The translations under genes and the position numbers were made by a program. A stretch of DNA of 64,000 nt. Source: Lactobacillus sp. LL6 (GTDB lineage Bacteria > Bacillota > Bacilli > Lactobacillales > Lactobacillaceae). Below the pieces are notes generated by a model. It was not told where the DNA came from. It was given only the letters and a program-made list of their open reading frames with translations, and did no database searches. Location of the stretch: positions 496,001 to 560,000 of the forward strand of contig NZ_VLLR01000001.1 of NCBI RefSeq assembly GCF_007570935.1, given 5' to 3'. Positions 17,033-26,670 of this stretch are shown here, piece after piece (position 1 is the first letter of the stretch; every line of letters begins with the position of its first letter).

Positions 17033-18765
17033 TGACCAAGACTTTAAAAGGTATTGCTGCAAGTGACGGTATCGCTGTTGCTCCAGCTTATCTTTTGGTA
17101 GAGCCTGATCTTTCATTTTCTAAGAAATCAATTTCTGATGTTGATAGTGAAGTAGCTCGTTACAAGAAGGCTATTGAAGAATCAACTGCTGAAGTTGAAA
17201 AAATTCGTGATGTTGCAAAAAAGAGCTTGGGCGAAGAAGAAGCACAAGTTTTTGATGCTCACCTCATGATTTTGAATGACCCAGAATTTACTGGTGCCAT
17301 TGAAGATGAAATCAAGAACCAAAAGATTAATGCAGAAGCTGCTCTTGATGAAACTGCTCAAAAATTCATTACAATTTTTGAAAGTATGACTGATAATCCT
17401 TACATGCAAGAACGTGCTGCTGATGTACGCGATGTTTCAAAGCGTATCATGGCTCATTTATTAGGTAAGGAATTGCCAAATCCAGCTTCTATCGATCATG
17501 AAGTTGTTGTTGTAGCACACGATTTAACTCCAAGTGATACTGCACAACTTAACAAGAAATATGTTAAAGGCTTTGTAACTGATGTTGGTGGTCGTACTGC
17601 TCACTCAGCTATTATGGCTCGTTCACTTGAATTGCCAGCTGTTGTTGGTACTGATTCAATTACTGAAGACGTTAAAAATGGTGAAACTTTAATCATTGAC
17701 GGCTTAGATGGTGATGTAATCATTAACCCAACTGATGAACAAATTGGTGAATATGAACAAAAACGTGAAGACTTCCTTAAACAAAAAGCTGAATGGCAAA
17801 AGTTGAAGGACCAACCTTCACTTACTGCAGATGGTAAGAAATTTACTATTGCAGCAAATATTGGTACTCCAGATGATATGCCAGGTGTACATGAAAACGG
17901 TGCTGAAGCTATTGGTTTATACAGAACTGAATTTTTGTACATGAATTCCTCAGATTTTCCAACTGAAGAAGCTCAATTTGAAGCTTATAAGAAGGTTATT
18001 GAAGGAATGAATGGTAAGCAAGTTATTATTAGAACTTGTGATATCGGTGGAGATAAGCACCTTGATTACTGGGACTTGCCAGATGAAATGAACCCATTCT
18101 TGGGTGTTCGTGCTATTCGTCTTTCACTTAAGAGCCAAGAAATTTTCCGTACGCAATTAAGAGCACTTCTTCGTGCTTCTGCTTATGGTAGTTTAGGTAT
18201 TATGTTCCCAATGATTGGTACTTTAGGTGAATTGCGTAAAGCTAAGGCAATCTTGGCAGAAGAAAAGAACAAGCTTACAAAAGACGGTGTTAAGATTGGC
18301 GACAACTTACAAGTTGGTATGATGATCGAAGTACCGGCTGCAGCTGTTCTTGCCGATCAATTTGCTAAAGAAGTTGACTTCTTCTCAATTGGTACTAATG
18401 ACTTGATTCAATATACTATGGCTGCTGACCGTGGTAATGACAATGTTTCATACTTGTACCAACCATATAATCCATCAGTACTTCGTTTGATTAAGCATAC
18501 TATTGATGCTGCTCATGATAATGGTATTTGGTGTGGTATGTGTGGTGAAGCTGCTGGTGATAACGTTATGTTCCCAATTTTACTTTCTATGGGACTTGAC
18601 GAATACTCAATGAGTGCAACTTCAATCTTGCGTATTAGAAGTTTGATGAAGAAGCTTAATACTGCTGACCTCAAAGAATTAGCTAATGAAGCTTGTTTTG
18701 TTTCAGAAACCTCTGAACAAAATGAAAAGTTAGTTAATGACTTAATGGCAAAGTTAACTAAGTAG
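17032..18765 (+). CDS. ptsI: PTS enzyme I (phosphoenolpyruvate-protein phosphotransferase)
   Basis: Enzyme I takes phosphate from phosphoenolpyruvate and loads HPr at H15. The 577-residue protein has the N-terminal HPr-binding and swivelling domains with phosphohistidine H191 in [13 protein letters not shown], and the C-terminal PEP-binding barrel with the [21 protein letters not shown] and CGEAAGD segments. It is the second gene of ptsHI, overlapping ptsH by one base, and is followed by a strong terminator. Confidence 0.97.
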   Translation: MTKTLKGIAASDGIAVAPAYLLVEPDLSFSKKSISDVDSEVARYKKAIEESTAEVEKIRDVAKKSLGEEEAQVFDAHLMILNDPEFTGAIEDEIKNQKINAEAALDETAQKFITIFESMTDNPYMQERAADVRDVSKRIMAHLLGKELPNPASIDHEVVVVAHDLTPSDTAQLNKKYVKGFVTDVGGRTAHSAIMARSLELPAVVGTDSITEDVKNGETLIIDGLDGDVIINPTDEQIGEYEQKREDFLKQKAEWQKLKDQPSLTADGKKFTIAANIGTPDDMPGVHENGAEAIGLYRTEFLYMNSSDFPTEEAQFEAYKKVIEGMNGKQVIIRTCDIGGDKHLDYWDLPDEMNPFLGVRAIRLSLKSQEIFRTQLRALLRASAYGSLGIMFPMIGTLGELRKAKAILAEEKNKLTKDGVKIGDNLQVGMMIEVPAAAVLADQFAKEVDFFSIGTNDLIQYTMAADRGNDNVSYLYQPYNPSVLRLIKHTIDAAHDNGIWCGMCGEAAGDNVMFPILLSMGLDEYSMSATSILRIRSLMKKLNTADLKELANEACFVSETSEQNEKLVNDLMAKLTK

Positions 18766-18773
18766 TTAACTCA

Positions 18774-18812
18774 ACAAAAAATAGACTAAGCGTTAGCTTA
18801 GTCTATTTTTTG
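18774..18812 (+). terminator. Rho-independent terminator after ptsI
   Basis: A 16-bp stem AAAAAATAGACTAAGC / GCTTAGTCTATTTTTT with a four-base loop lies 10 bases after the ptsI stop. Confidence 0.9.
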
Positions 18813-18918
18813 TCTATTATTCTTATAAGTTATTAAATAAAAAATTCACAAATAATTCACGTTTTACCTTTATTATTAGATGTAACGTAAAAGTTAACAG
18901 TAAATAAAAAATGGTCAC

Positions 18919-18947
18919 TTACAAAAAAGAAGTATTTATGATATAAT
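18919..18947 (+). promoter_or_regulatory. spx promoter
   Basis: TTACAA (18919-18924) and TATAAT (18942-18947) are separated by 17 bases, 51 bases before the spx ATG. Confidence 0.6.
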
Positions 18948-18998
18948 TATTTCAGGCTGAAGGAAGAAATAATGTCTGTTTCAAGGAGCGTGAATTAA

Positions 18999-19397
18999 AT
19001 GGTAGATTTATACGTATCTCCAAGTTGTACATCATGTCGAAAAGCAAAAGCATGGTTAAAAAAGCATGATATTCCTTTTAAGGAAAGAAACATCTTCTCT
19101 GAACCTCTTTCAAAAGAGGAACTTACTCAAATCTTACGCATGACTGAAAATGGAACTGAAGAAATTATTTCCACCCGTTCGAGAGCTTTTCAGGAGTTAA
19201 AGGTAAACTTAGATGATTTATCAATTGATGAATTACTTGACTTGGTTGAAAAGAATCCAAGTTTATTAAGAAGACCGATTATCATGGATGATCGTCGCCT
19301 TCAAGTAGGATACAATGAAGATGAAATTCGTCGATTCTTACCACGTAAAGTTCGTAGATTAGAACTTGCAGAAGCTCAAAAGATTGCTGACTTATAA
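18999..19397 (+). CDS. spx: Transcriptional regulator Spx
   Basis: An ArsC-like protein that binds the RNA polymerase alpha subunit and redirects transcription under thiol stress. The 132-residue protein has the redox switch C10-T-S-C13 near the N-terminus and the typical end of the family ([20 protein letters not shown]). Its own promoter and terminator make it monocistronic. MecA is encoded directly downstream and an SpxH-like adaptor at 21 kb, matching the Bacillus arrangement of Spx control by ClpXP. Confidence 0.93.
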   Translation: MVDLYVSPSCTSCRKAKAWLKKHDIPFKERNIFSEPLSKEELTQILRMTENGTEEIISTRSRAFQELKVNLDDLSIDELLDLVEKNPSLLRRPIIMDDRRLQVGYNEDEIRRFLPRKVRRLELAEAQKIADL

Positions 19398-19415
19398 TTG
19401 AGTTAAACTGATAAT

Positions 19416-19450
19416 GGCGTTAGTTTTTGAGACTAACGCTTTTATTTTTT
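19416..19450 (+). terminator. Rho-independent terminator after spx
   Basis: The stem GCGTTAGT / ACTAACGC with a TTTTTGAG-type loop is followed by a long T-rich tail. Confidence 0.8.
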
Positions 19451-19502
19451 TGTTAAAGTAGGTTACAATAATAACAGTATCACTGGCATGGAGGTGACTA
19501 TT

Positions 19503-20159
19503 GTGCAAGTTGATCATATTGATGAAAATACAATTCGTGTACGGATTACTAAGCAAGAGTTAGAAAAAAGAGGGGTTAAAATTTTAGATTTATTAGGCGA
19601 TAAGTCTAAGATTCAACAATTTTTCTATTCTATTCTTGATGAAATCGACACAGACCATAGTTTTGCAGATAATACGCCTGTTACTTTTCAAGTTATGCCC
19701 AATAATGGTGGGCTAGATTTATTGATAAGTAAGGTTCCAGGAATGAAACCAGGTACTTTTCCAAAACTAGATGGTACGGATGATAGTCAGGATAGTTTTT
19801 TTGATTTAAATGATAAGGTATCTAATTCTAAAAAGTCTGATTCTGGCAATGATTGGAAATTGCAAAAGAGACAAGCTTATCGCTTTAACGATTTAGGAGT
19901 GGTTATTGAGTTAGCTGATAGCCTTAAAGTTAGTGATTTAGCAGCAAGTCTTTATTATCTTAAAGGACAATATTATTTAGATTTAGCATTTTTAGATGAG
20001 GATTATGCTGAGCTTACTCCAGCAGATGCATGGACTATTACTAATGAATATGGAATTCATGTAGAAAATAGTGAAATGGATTTTGTTAGAAGAACCGGTA
20101 AAATTATCTTTAAACAAGATGCATTAGGAAATATTCGCCAATATTTTTGTAAAGCATAA
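19503..20159 (+). CDS. mecA: Adaptor protein MecA
   Basis: MecA delivers substrates to ClpC-type unfoldases with ClpP; in Bacillus it targets ComK and other proteins. The 218-residue protein has the basic N-terminal substrate-binding domain (MQVDHIDENTIRVRI), an acidic low-complexity linker (about 88-125) and the C-terminal Clp-binding domain. I choose GTG 19503 because GGAGGTGA lies five bases upstream; the in-frame ATG at 19488 would place the SD inside the gene. Here ClpE or a ClpC outside the window would be its partner. Confidence 0.92.
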   Translation: MQVDHIDENTIRVRITKQELEKRGVKILDLLGDKSKIQQFFYSILDEIDTDHSFADNTPVTFQVMPNNGGLDLLISKVPGMKPGTFPKLDGTDDSQDSFFDLNDKVSNSKKSDSGNDWKLQKRQAYRFNDLGVVIELADSLKVSDLAASLYYLKGQYYLDLAFLDEDYAELTPADAWTITNEYGIHVENSEMDFVRRTGKIIFKQDALGNIRQYFCKA

Positions 20160-20164
20160 TAAAT

Positions 20165-20197
20165 AAAAAAAGGACGAGCAGTGCTCGTCCTTTTTTG
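20165..20197 (+). terminator. Terminator between mecA and coiA
   Basis: The stem AAAAAAGGACGAGC / GCTCGTCCTTTTTT with a three-base loop is very strong. Only 25 bases separate it from the coiA start. Confidence 0.88.
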
Positions 20198-20221
20198 CGT
20201 ACTTAAATTTGGGTGATAATT

Positions 20222-21073
20222 TTGTATGCAGCACTTTTAAATGGAAAATTAGTATTAGCAAAAAGCGAGGCGTACCTTATAACTATAGGGCAGAAAAAAA
20301 TAAATTATGAAAAATATTGCTGTCCGCATTGTAAAAAGCGAGTAATTTTAATCGTTTCGCAGAAAAAGACTGCCTTTTTCAAACATTTTAGATCTGTTGA
20401 TAATTTACTAGGAGAAAAAGAAGAACATCATACTTCTAAACTTCTTTTAAAAACGGCGTTAACTGCGGCTGGATTTGATGCACAAGTAGAAATTCCACTA
20501 GCTGAGAGACAATTAAGAGCAGATGTTTTAGCATCCCCTAAATTGGCGTTTGAAGTTCAATGTGCACCATTAAGTGAAAAAGAGTTTAATCATCGACATA
20601 GTTTATATCGTCAAATTGGGGTTAAAGATATTTGGATTGTCGGAAGAAGGCATTATTTAAATCATAAAATAAAAAAAGCCCAGTTAATTTTTATGAGAGA
20701 AAATCAACTGTGGCAATCTTATTATTTAGAAATTGATCCAATGAACCAACTACTTCGCTTAAAGTATAATATTGTTCAAGAACCAATTACTCGGGTAGTC
20801 TATTACCAGACACAAGAATTTTTGCTTGATGAAATCGGAATAAAAGAGTTTTGGCGTTATCAACCTAATTTAAAAAACTATCAACTTAATCCAACTGGTC
20901 AAAAAGAATATTTGAGACAGCAGATTAAACAAAAAAGTAAAATAGGCCTGCAAATTGCAGAAAAACTTTATCAAAAACGAATTTCCTTAGATGAATTGCC
21001 CAAGTCTTTATTTACAAAATGGAGAAGACCTGGTGAAAGAAATACCATTGAACAGTATTTAGACCAAACGTAA
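20222..21073 (+). CDS. coiA: Competence protein CoiA
   Basis: CoiA helps process incoming DNA in transformable streptococci. The 283-residue protein has a zinc-ribbon-like CCPHC near the N-terminus and a nuclease-like core: RADVLASPKLAFEVQ recalls the D...ExQ set of PD-(D/E)XK nucleases, then KDIWIVGRRHYL. I start at TTG 20222, five bases after GGGTGA, giving MYAALLNGKLV. It lies 25 bases after a strong terminator with no room for a full promoter. Its 3' end overlaps the convergent spxH-like gene by 15 bases. Confidence 0.85.
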   Translation: MYAALLNGKLVLAKSEAYLITIGQKKINYEKYCCPHCKKRVILIVSQKKTAFFKHFRSVDNLLGEKEEHHTSKLLLKTALTAAGFDAQVEIPLAERQLRADVLASPKLAFEVQCAPLSEKEFNHRHSLYRQIGVKDIWIVGRRHYLNHKIKKAQLIFMRENQLWQSYYLEIDPMNQLLRLKYNIVQEPITRVVYYQTQEFLLDEIGIKEFWRYQPNLKNYQLNPTGQKEYLRQQIKQKSKIGLQIAEKLYQKRISLDELPKSLFTKWRRPGERNTIEQYLDQT

Positions 21074-21679
21074 ATGTTTGTCGGCAAAGATATCAGGAAA
21101 TAGAGTTTTTCTTTCAGGTTTTGAAGATAATAAATCAATTAATTCTTTATAATCTAAAGACCCTTCAAGAAGCATTCCACTTCCTTCTTCATCTTCATTA
21201 AAAATTACAGTGGTAGGTGTGCTGACAACATTCCATTGTTCTGCTAGCTTTAAATCTTGTTTAATAGAATCATCAATGTAATTACCATTTTTGGCGGCAT
21301 TGATGTTTTTTGGATTTAAACCAATTTCTTTTGCTACTATTGTTGGCATATCTGCACAATAAAGAGAGCAATCATTGCTTAGTTTTTGTTGAAGAGCAAA
21401 GATAAACTTTCTTGCTTTTTTATTGCCATATGCTAGTTTAATTGCATGATAATCTTGTAAAGCACGATTAGTTGCAATTGTATATCTGGTAATATCAATT
21501 ACCTTTTGTGCGTCCTTACGTCTACGCATGATATCATCTTGAATTACATTCATACTTGTAATTGGAATAAAGTGATAACATGCTTCTACTCCTAATTCAT
21601 TAATTGCATCTTGGATTTGTTTTTCGATATCATAACAGTAGATGCCTATTGGATTAATGAAGAGAAAAAACTCGAACAT
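21059..21679 (-). CDS. spxH: DsbA-family protein, SpxH (YjbH)-like
   Basis: This 206-residue thioredoxin-fold protein resembles YjbH/SpxH, the adaptor that presents Spx to ClpXP. N-terminal FEFFLFINPIGIYCYD aligns with the active-site region of Bacillus YjbH, but the first cysteine of its CPEC pair is glycine here, leaving only C15, and the His/Cys-rich leader is absent. The cis-proline loop VVSTPTTVIF is intact. It is probably an adaptor rather than an oxidoreductase. Position beside coiA and mecA supports the call; pepF, which sits here in Bacillus, is missing. Confidence 0.8.
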   Translation of the reverse strand: MFEFFLFINPIGIYCYDIEKQIQDAINELGVEACYHFIPITSMNVIQDDIMRRRKDAQKVIDITRYTIATNRALQDYHAIKLAYGNKKARKFIFALQQKLSNDCSLYCADMPTIVAKEIGLNPKNINAAKNGNYIDDSIKQDLKLAEQWNVVSTPTTVIFNEDEEGSGMLLEGSLDYKELIDLLSSKPERKTLFPDIFADKHLRLV

Positions 21680-21754
21680 AATTTTAAACTCCCCTAATTA
21701 AAATGACTTATTGTTACTTTAGCAAACAACAAATTTAGAAACAAAAAATATGCT

Positions 21755-21789
21755 TTTCTATTCTATTTCTATATCTATTTCTATTTCTT
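21755..21789. repeat. Short TTCTAT-type tandem repeat
   Basis: Imperfect copies of (T)TTCTAT run through the gap after the CYTH gene and into its last codons. Such simple runs can vary by slippage; here it would alter only the gene end. Confidence 0.5.
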
Positions 21790-22395
21790 ATGGGCAAAAG
21801 CGCGACCAATTTTACTTTGATTGGTGCGATTTGCTGCTTGCTTGAAATGATACTCTTTTTCCAACTGAATTAAAACTTTTTTGATTAGAGCGGGATTTGA
21901 GTTTTCAATTTCAAGCTCATAATCGCTATATCCATCAGGATATGTCGTTTTATCTAAGGTTAATTCGCAATTTTGCGGACCATTTAAAAGCCTGCGGTGA
22001 GTTTTACTCCAGGTTTGAAGCAAGAATATTTGGTCTGTAAAATTCTTAGATAAATAAGCACCGACGCTGCCCGTAAATTTAATTGCTTTACCAGCTTCTG
22101 CTTGCTTAACTAAGGACTTTGCATCCCGTACTTCTAGTTTATCATTTATTTCAATTACTTCATGAAATTTGACTTGGAGAGGATTTTTTTCAGGTACTTT
22201 TAAGGTTTGTTCAGCCTTATCTGAAAAAATACGAATTCTTCCTGCAATGTTATTGCTTTTTAACGAATGATTTAGACTATCAAAATAATAATTGGTTTGA
22301 ACAAAATCTTCCTTATTAAAAAATGCATTAACTAACTTATTAAAAATATCTTCGGTTAAAATAGTTTTAGATTCAATTTCACGATTTTTCGACAT
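21781..22395 (-). CDS. CYTH domain protein (YjbK-like)
   Basis: The triphosphate-tunnel ExExK signature is at the very N-terminus (E6, E8, K10 in EIESK), followed by the alternating charged strands of the CYTH fold; 204 residues is normal. Members hydrolyse or bind triphosphorylated compounds such as inorganic triphosphate or thiamine triphosphate; the substrate is not readable here. It is divergent from relQ across 79 bases, an arrangement shared with Bacillus yjbK-yjbM. Confidence 0.88.
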   Translation of the reverse strand: MSKNREIESKTILTEDIFNKLVNAFFNKEDFVQTNYYFDSLNHSLKSNNIAGRIRIFSDKAEQTLKVPEKNPLQVKFHEVIEINDKLEVRDAKSLVKQAEAGKAIKFTGSVGAYLSKNFTDQIFLLQTWSKTHRRLLNGPQNCELTLDKTTYPDGYSDYELEIENSNPALIKKVLIQLEKEYHFKQAANRTNQSKIGRAFAHKK

Positions 22396-22474
22396 TTGTG
22401 AGTCCTCCAGTCTGTATATTATTATTATATGTTAAAATGAATGTGTTTGGTTCAACGAAAGGAAAATTTTCTCT

Positions 22475-23107
22475 ATGAACATTGAATGGGATAACTTTTT
22501 ATGGCCTTATAATGAGGCAGTACGAGAACTTAAAGTAAAATTTCGCTCACTTAGACAAGGTTTTTTAACCAAAGGAGAGCATTCACCGATTGAATTTGTG
22601 ATTGGTCGAGTTAAGACAGTAGATTCAATTAAAGAAAAAATGCAAAGACGTGTAATTAGTCCTGATGTTATTGAAACTGATATGCAAGATATAGCAGGGA
22701 TAAGAATAGTTACACAATTTGTCGATGATATTTATAAAGTTGTAGACATGATTCACCAGCGTGAAGATATGGAAGTAGTTGAAGAACGTGACTATATTCA
22801 AAATGCCAAACCTTCGGGCTATCGTTCATATCATATGGTGATTTCTTATACGGTGTATTTACCAGAAGGACCTAAAACTTTAATTGCTGAAATTCAGCTT
22901 AGAACTTTAGCGATGAATTTTTGGGCTACAGTAGAACATACTCTTAACTATAAATATCAAGGCTCTTATCCTGATGATATTTCTAAAAGACTTAAATCAA
23001 CTGCAGAAGCTGCATATAAATTAGATGAAGAAATGTCTTCAATCAAGGGAGAAGTGCAAGAAGCGCAGAAAATTTTTACAAAAAATAAGGGTAAGGAAAA
23101 ACTATGA
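22475..23107 (+). CDS. relQ: Small alarmone synthetase RelQ (GTP pyrophosphokinase)
   Basis: It makes (p)ppGpp from ATP and GTP or GDP. The 210-residue protein has the RelA/SpoT synthetase core (GRVKTVDSIKEKMQRR, QDIAGIRIVTQF, KPSGYRSYHMVISY, EIQLRTLAMNFWATVEH) but no HD hydrolase and no TGS or ACT domains, which defines the short RelQ/SAS class. The ATGA overlap with nadK and the conserved order relQ-nadK-rluD indicate an operon. Confidence 0.93.
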   Translation: MNIEWDNFLWPYNEAVRELKVKFRSLRQGFLTKGEHSPIEFVIGRVKTVDSIKEKMQRRVISPDVIETDMQDIAGIRIVTQFVDDIYKVVDMIHQREDMEVVEERDYIQNAKPSGYRSYHMVISYTVYLPEGPKTLIAEIQLRTLAMNFWATVEHTLNYKYQGSYPDDISKRLKSTAEAAYKLDEEMSSIKGEVQEAQKIFTKNKGKEKL

Positions 23108-23907
23108 GAGTAACAATTGCGCATAATAATAATAAAAATACACTTGAAGTTGCGAAGAAATTAAAAAAATTACTTCAAGAAAAAAACGTGGTTTTTGATG
23201 CAAAATATCCTGATGTAGTAATTACTGTAGGTGGAGATGGTACTTTAATCAATGCTTTTCACCGTTATGAAAATCAAGTTGATTCAATTCGCTTTATTGG
23301 AGTCCATACTGGACACTTAGGTTTTTATACAGATTGGCGCAGTTATGATTTGAATAAAATGGTAGATGCATTATTACTTCGTAAACCAGAATCAGCTAAA
23401 TATCCGCTCCTTGAAGTAGATTTGATTACAGAGTGTGGTGAAAAGAAACGTTATTTAGCTCTTAATGAATCTGCTGTTAAGAGAGTTTCGCATACTTTAG
23501 AGGCTAATGTATATATTGATGATCAATTATTTGAAAATTTTCGTGGGGATGGCTTATGTGTTTCTACTCCTACAGGTTCAACTGCATATAGCAAATCTTT
23601 AGGAGGAGCAGTCATTCATCCAGGCCTTAAAGCTCTTCAAATGACAGAGATTGCATCCATTAATAACCGTGTTTTTAGAACCCTTTCCGCTCCAATTGTT
23701 ATTGCTCCTGATCAATGGATTACGATTGTACCAAATTCAGATCATTTCGTAATGACAATAGATGGAGAAAGGCTCGATGTGCGCAATGCTAAAAAAATAG
23801 TATATAAAATTTCAAATCATTCGATTCAATTTGACCGTTTTGGTCATCATAATTTTTGGAATCGAGTACAGAATTCATTTATTGGTGAAAATGATGACAG
23901 TATTTAA
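23104..23907 (+). CDS. nadK: NAD kinase
   Basis: It phosphorylates NAD to NADP. The GGDGT motif is at residues 43-47 with catalytic D45, and the second signature includes STPTGSTAYSKSLGG and the NESAVKR loop. The length (267) is typical of the short Gram-positive enzymes. It overlaps relQ by four bases (ATGA) and is itself overlapped by the pseudouridine synthase gene. Confidence 0.95.
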   Translation: MRVTIAHNNNKNTLEVAKKLKKLLQEKNVVFDAKYPDVVITVGGDGTLINAFHRYENQVDSIRFIGVHTGHLGFYTDWRSYDLNKMVDALLLRKPESAKYPLLEVDLITECGEKKRYLALNESAVKRVSHTLEANVYIDDQLFENFRGDGLCVSTPTGSTAYSKSLGGAVIHPGLKALQMTEIASINNRVFRTLSAPIVIAPDQWITIVPNSDHFVMTIDGERLDVRNAKKIVYKISNHSIQFDRFGHHNFWNRVQNSFIGENDDSI

Positions 23908-24772
23908 ACTAATTGTAAAAGAAAAGGACCCAAAAAAATTGGGCTCTTTTTTAATGAAAAACGGTTTTTCAAAACAGGCTATCAATAAATCTAAACATCA
24001 CGGTGGCATGATTTTAGTAAACCATAAACGAAGATATACAAGTTTTAATTTAAATCAAGGCGATGAAGTGTTTTTTATTACGGGACAAGAAAAAGAAAAT
24101 CCTTGGTTAAAACCTTCAAATAATCCAATTGAAATTGTTAAAGAAACTAAGAACTATATAATAGTCAATAAACCAGCCGGAGTACTCTCTATTCCATCTC
24201 GTTATGAAGATTCAGATGCTGTAGTTAATCGGTTAATGGGTTACTTTCAAATAAAAAACGAAGATGCCAAACCTCATGTTATTACGCGCCTTGATCGAAA
24301 TACATCTGGATTAGTGCTTGTAGGAAAAAATGCGGTAGCTCATGCTCGTTTTAGCAAGTATGATAAAGATTTATTTGTTAAAAAATATCATGCAATTGTT
24401 CATGGCAAGTTTAAAAACAATATAGGAATAGTTGATAAACCAATTGGTAAGAAGGGAAATGGTGTAAAAAGAGCTGTCCTATCTAATGGAAAAGCTGCCC
24501 AAACTGCTTATCAAGTTTTGAAACAGAAACAAAATGCTAGTTTAGTAGAGTTAAGACTATTCACAGGAAGGACTCATCAAATCAGAGTTCATATGCAGTC
24601 AATCGGGCATATATTATATGGAGACGAGTTATATGGTGCACAAGATAGTTTTAGTCGGCAGGCATTGAATTGTTTTTATTTGAAATTTCCAGATCCATTT
24701 ACAAATAAAATTGTTGAGATAAGAATTGATGATCCTAATGATATGAAAGAACTTTGGACTAGTTTAAACTAG
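23894..24772 (+). CDS. RluD-family pseudouridine synthase
   Basis: It converts uridine to pseudouridine in RNA, probably 23S rRNA. The 292-residue protein has an N-terminal S4-like part (about 15-60) and the RluA-type catalytic domain with nucleophile D134 in RLDRNTSGL, then GRTHQIRVHM. I start at ATG 23894, five bases after GGTGA; ATG 23891 is two bases from it. The first 14 bases overlap nadK. The last codons lie inside a terminator palindrome. The exact target uridines cannot be told. Confidence 0.9.
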   Translation: MTVFKLIVKEKDPKKLGSFLMKNGFSKQAINKSKHHGGMILVNHKRRYTSFNLNQGDEVFFITGQEKENPWLKPSNNPIEIVKETKNYIIVNKPAGVLSIPSRYEDSDAVVNRLMGYFQIKNEDAKPHVITRLDRNTSGLVLVGKNAVAHARFSKYDKDLFVKKYHAIVHGKFKNNIGIVDKPIGKKGNGVKRAVLSNGKAAQTAYQVLKQKQNASLVELRLFTGRTHQIRVHMQSIGHILYGDELYGAQDSFSRQALNCFYLKFPDPFTNKIVEIRIDDPNDMKELWTSLN

Positions 24773-24786
24773 TCTTTATTTTTTAG
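24757..24786 (+). terminator. Terminator overlapping the rluD-like stop codon
   Basis: The 18-bp perfect palindrome GACTAGTTTAAACTAGTC followed by TTTATTTTTT contains the TAG stop at 24770-24772. Confidence 0.65.
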
Positions 24787-24815
24787 TAAAGATATATGTT
24801 TTTAGATATGAATTG

Positions 24816-24844
24816 TTGAATTGTGAAAGTGTTTCCAATAAAAT
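24816..24844 (+). promoter_or_regulatory. Possible ohyA promoter with a cre-like site
   Basis: TTGAAT (24816-24821) and TAAAAT (24839-24844) are 17 bases apart. Between them TGAAAGTGTTTCCA (24824-24837) matches cre at 12 of 14 positions. Confidence 0.4.
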
Positions 24845-24892
24845 ATAAGTAAGAAGTAAAAAACTATACTTATACAGAGAAGAGGACTACTT

Positions 24893-26668
24893 ATGTATTA
24901 TTCAAATGGAAACTATGAAGCTTTTGCTGATGCTCAAAAACCAGCAGGAGTTGATAATAAATCAGCTTACATTATTGGAAGTGGTTTAGCAGGGCTTGCT
25001 GCAGCAGTATTTTTGATAAGGGATGCTAAGATGAAAGGAGAAAGAATTCATATCTTAGAAGAACTACCAGTTGCAGGTGGCTCTCTTGATGGGACTGACC
25101 GACCAAATGCAGGTTTTGTGGTTCGTGGTGGTCGTGAAATGGAAAACCACTTTGAATGTTTATGGGACATGTATCGCTCTATTCCTAGTTTAGAAGTGCC
25201 AGGAGCAAGTTATCTAGATGAATATTATTGGCTTGATAAAAAAGATCCAAATTCTTCTAACTGCCGATTAATTTATAAACGTGGCAATCGCGTGCCAACA
25301 GATGGAACTTATGGATTAGGAAAGTACAGCAAGGAAATTGTTAAATTAGTTATGACTCCTGAAAATGAATTGGGGGATAAGACGATTGAAGAATTCTTCA
25401 GTGAGGGCTTTTTCAAGACTAATTTCTGGATTTATTGGTCAACAATGTTTGCTTTTGAAAAATGGCACTCACTTGCTGAAATGAGACGCTACTGTATGAG
25501 ATTTATTCACCATATTGATGGATTACCTGATTTTACCGCTTTGAAGTTTAATAAGTATAATCAATATGAATCAATGGTTAAGCCTGTTTTAGCATATTTA
25601 AAGGATCATGGTGTAAAGATTGAATATGATAGCCATGTTGAAAATGTAATTGTCGATCATGATGGCGATAAAAAGATTGCTAAAAAAATTATTCTTAAGC
25701 AACATGGAAAAGATACTGAGATTCCTTTAACTGCAAATGATATTGTTTTTGTAACCAATGGTTCAATTACTGAAAGTTCAACTTATGGTAATCAAACTAC
25801 GCCAGCCAAAATTACTCATAAAAAGGGTGGCTCTTGGAAATTATGGGAAAATTTAGCTAAACAAGATAGCAGCTTTGGTCATCCAGATGTTTTCTGTGAA
25901 AATATTCCTGCACGTAGTTGGTTTGTTTCAGCTACTACTACCATGAAGAATAAAAAGTATGCTCCTTATTTTGAACGATTAACTAAGCGCAGCCTTTATG
26001 ATGGGCGAGTAAATACAGGTGGTATTATTACTGTTACTGACTCAAATTGGGGGTTGAGTTTTACTATTCATCGTCAGCCTCACTTTAAGAGTCAAAAACC
26101 AAATGAAATTGTAATTTGGATTTATGCGCTTTATTCTGATGTTAAGGGGAATTATATCCAAAAGAAAGTTGAAGATTGTACGGGACAAGAAATTTGTGAA
26201 GAAATGCTCTATCATTTAGGTGTTCCAGAATCTGAGATTAAAGAAGCTGCCAGTGAAGAGAACATGAATACAGTTCCTGTTTACATGCCTTATATTACTA
26301 GCTACTTCATGCCAAGAAAGGCTGGAGATCGTCCAGCAGTTGTACCTGACAATTCAGTTAACTTAGCATTTATCGGAAACTTTGCTGAAAGTCCAACTCG
26401 TGATACTGTATTTACTACTGAATATTCAGTTAGAACCGCTATGGAGGCTGTATATACTCTATTAAACGTGGACCGTGGAGTTCCTGAAGTCTTTGATTCG
26501 ATCTTTGATATTCGACAACTTTTGCGTGCAATGTATTATATGTCAGATAAAGAGAAGTTGGTTGATCAGGAAATGCCATTACCTGAAAAATTAGCGGTAA
26601 GAAGTGGACTAAACAAGATTAAACGAACTTGGGTTGCCGAACTTCTTAAAGAAGCTCATTTAATTTAA
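24893..26668 (+). CDS. ohyA: Oleate hydratase (myosin-cross-reactive antigen family)
   Basis: A FAD-containing enzyme that adds water to the cis-9 double bond of oleic and linoleic acid, giving 10-hydroxy fatty acids; in lactobacilli it detoxifies unsaturated fatty acids. The 591-residue protein has the FAD motif GSGLAG at 29-34 and typical segments (EELPVAGGSLDG, RGGREMENHFECLWD, NLAFIGNFAESPTRDTVFT). It is monocistronic between two terminators, with its own promoter. Confidence 0.93.
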   Translation: MYYSNGNYEAFADAQKPAGVDNKSAYIIGSGLAGLAAAVFLIRDAKMKGERIHILEELPVAGGSLDGTDRPNAGFVVRGGREMENHFECLWDMYRSIPSLEVPGASYLDEYYWLDKKDPNSSNCRLIYKRGNRVPTDGTYGLGKYSKEIVKLVMTPENELGDKTIEEFFSEGFFKTNFWIYWSTMFAFEKWHSLAEMRRYCMRFIHHIDGLPDFTALKFNKYNQYESMVKPVLAYLKDHGVKIEYDSHVENVIVDHDGDKKIAKKIILKQHGKDTEIPLTANDIVFVTNGSITESSTYGNQTTPAKITHKKGGSWKLWENLAKQDSSFGHPDVFCENIPARSWFVSATTTMKNKKYAPYFERLTKRSLYDGRVNTGGIITVTDSNWGLSFTIHRQPHFKSQKPNEIVIWIYALYSDVKGNYIQKKVEDCTGQEICEEMLYHLGVPESEIKEAASEENMNTVPVYMPYITSYFMPRKAGDRPAVVPDNSVNLAFIGNFAESPTRDTVFTTEYSVRTAMEAVYTLLNVDRGVPEVFDSIFDIRQLLRAMYYMSDKEKLVDQEMPLPEKLAVRSGLNKIKRTWVAELLKEAHLI

Positions 26669-26670
26669 AT

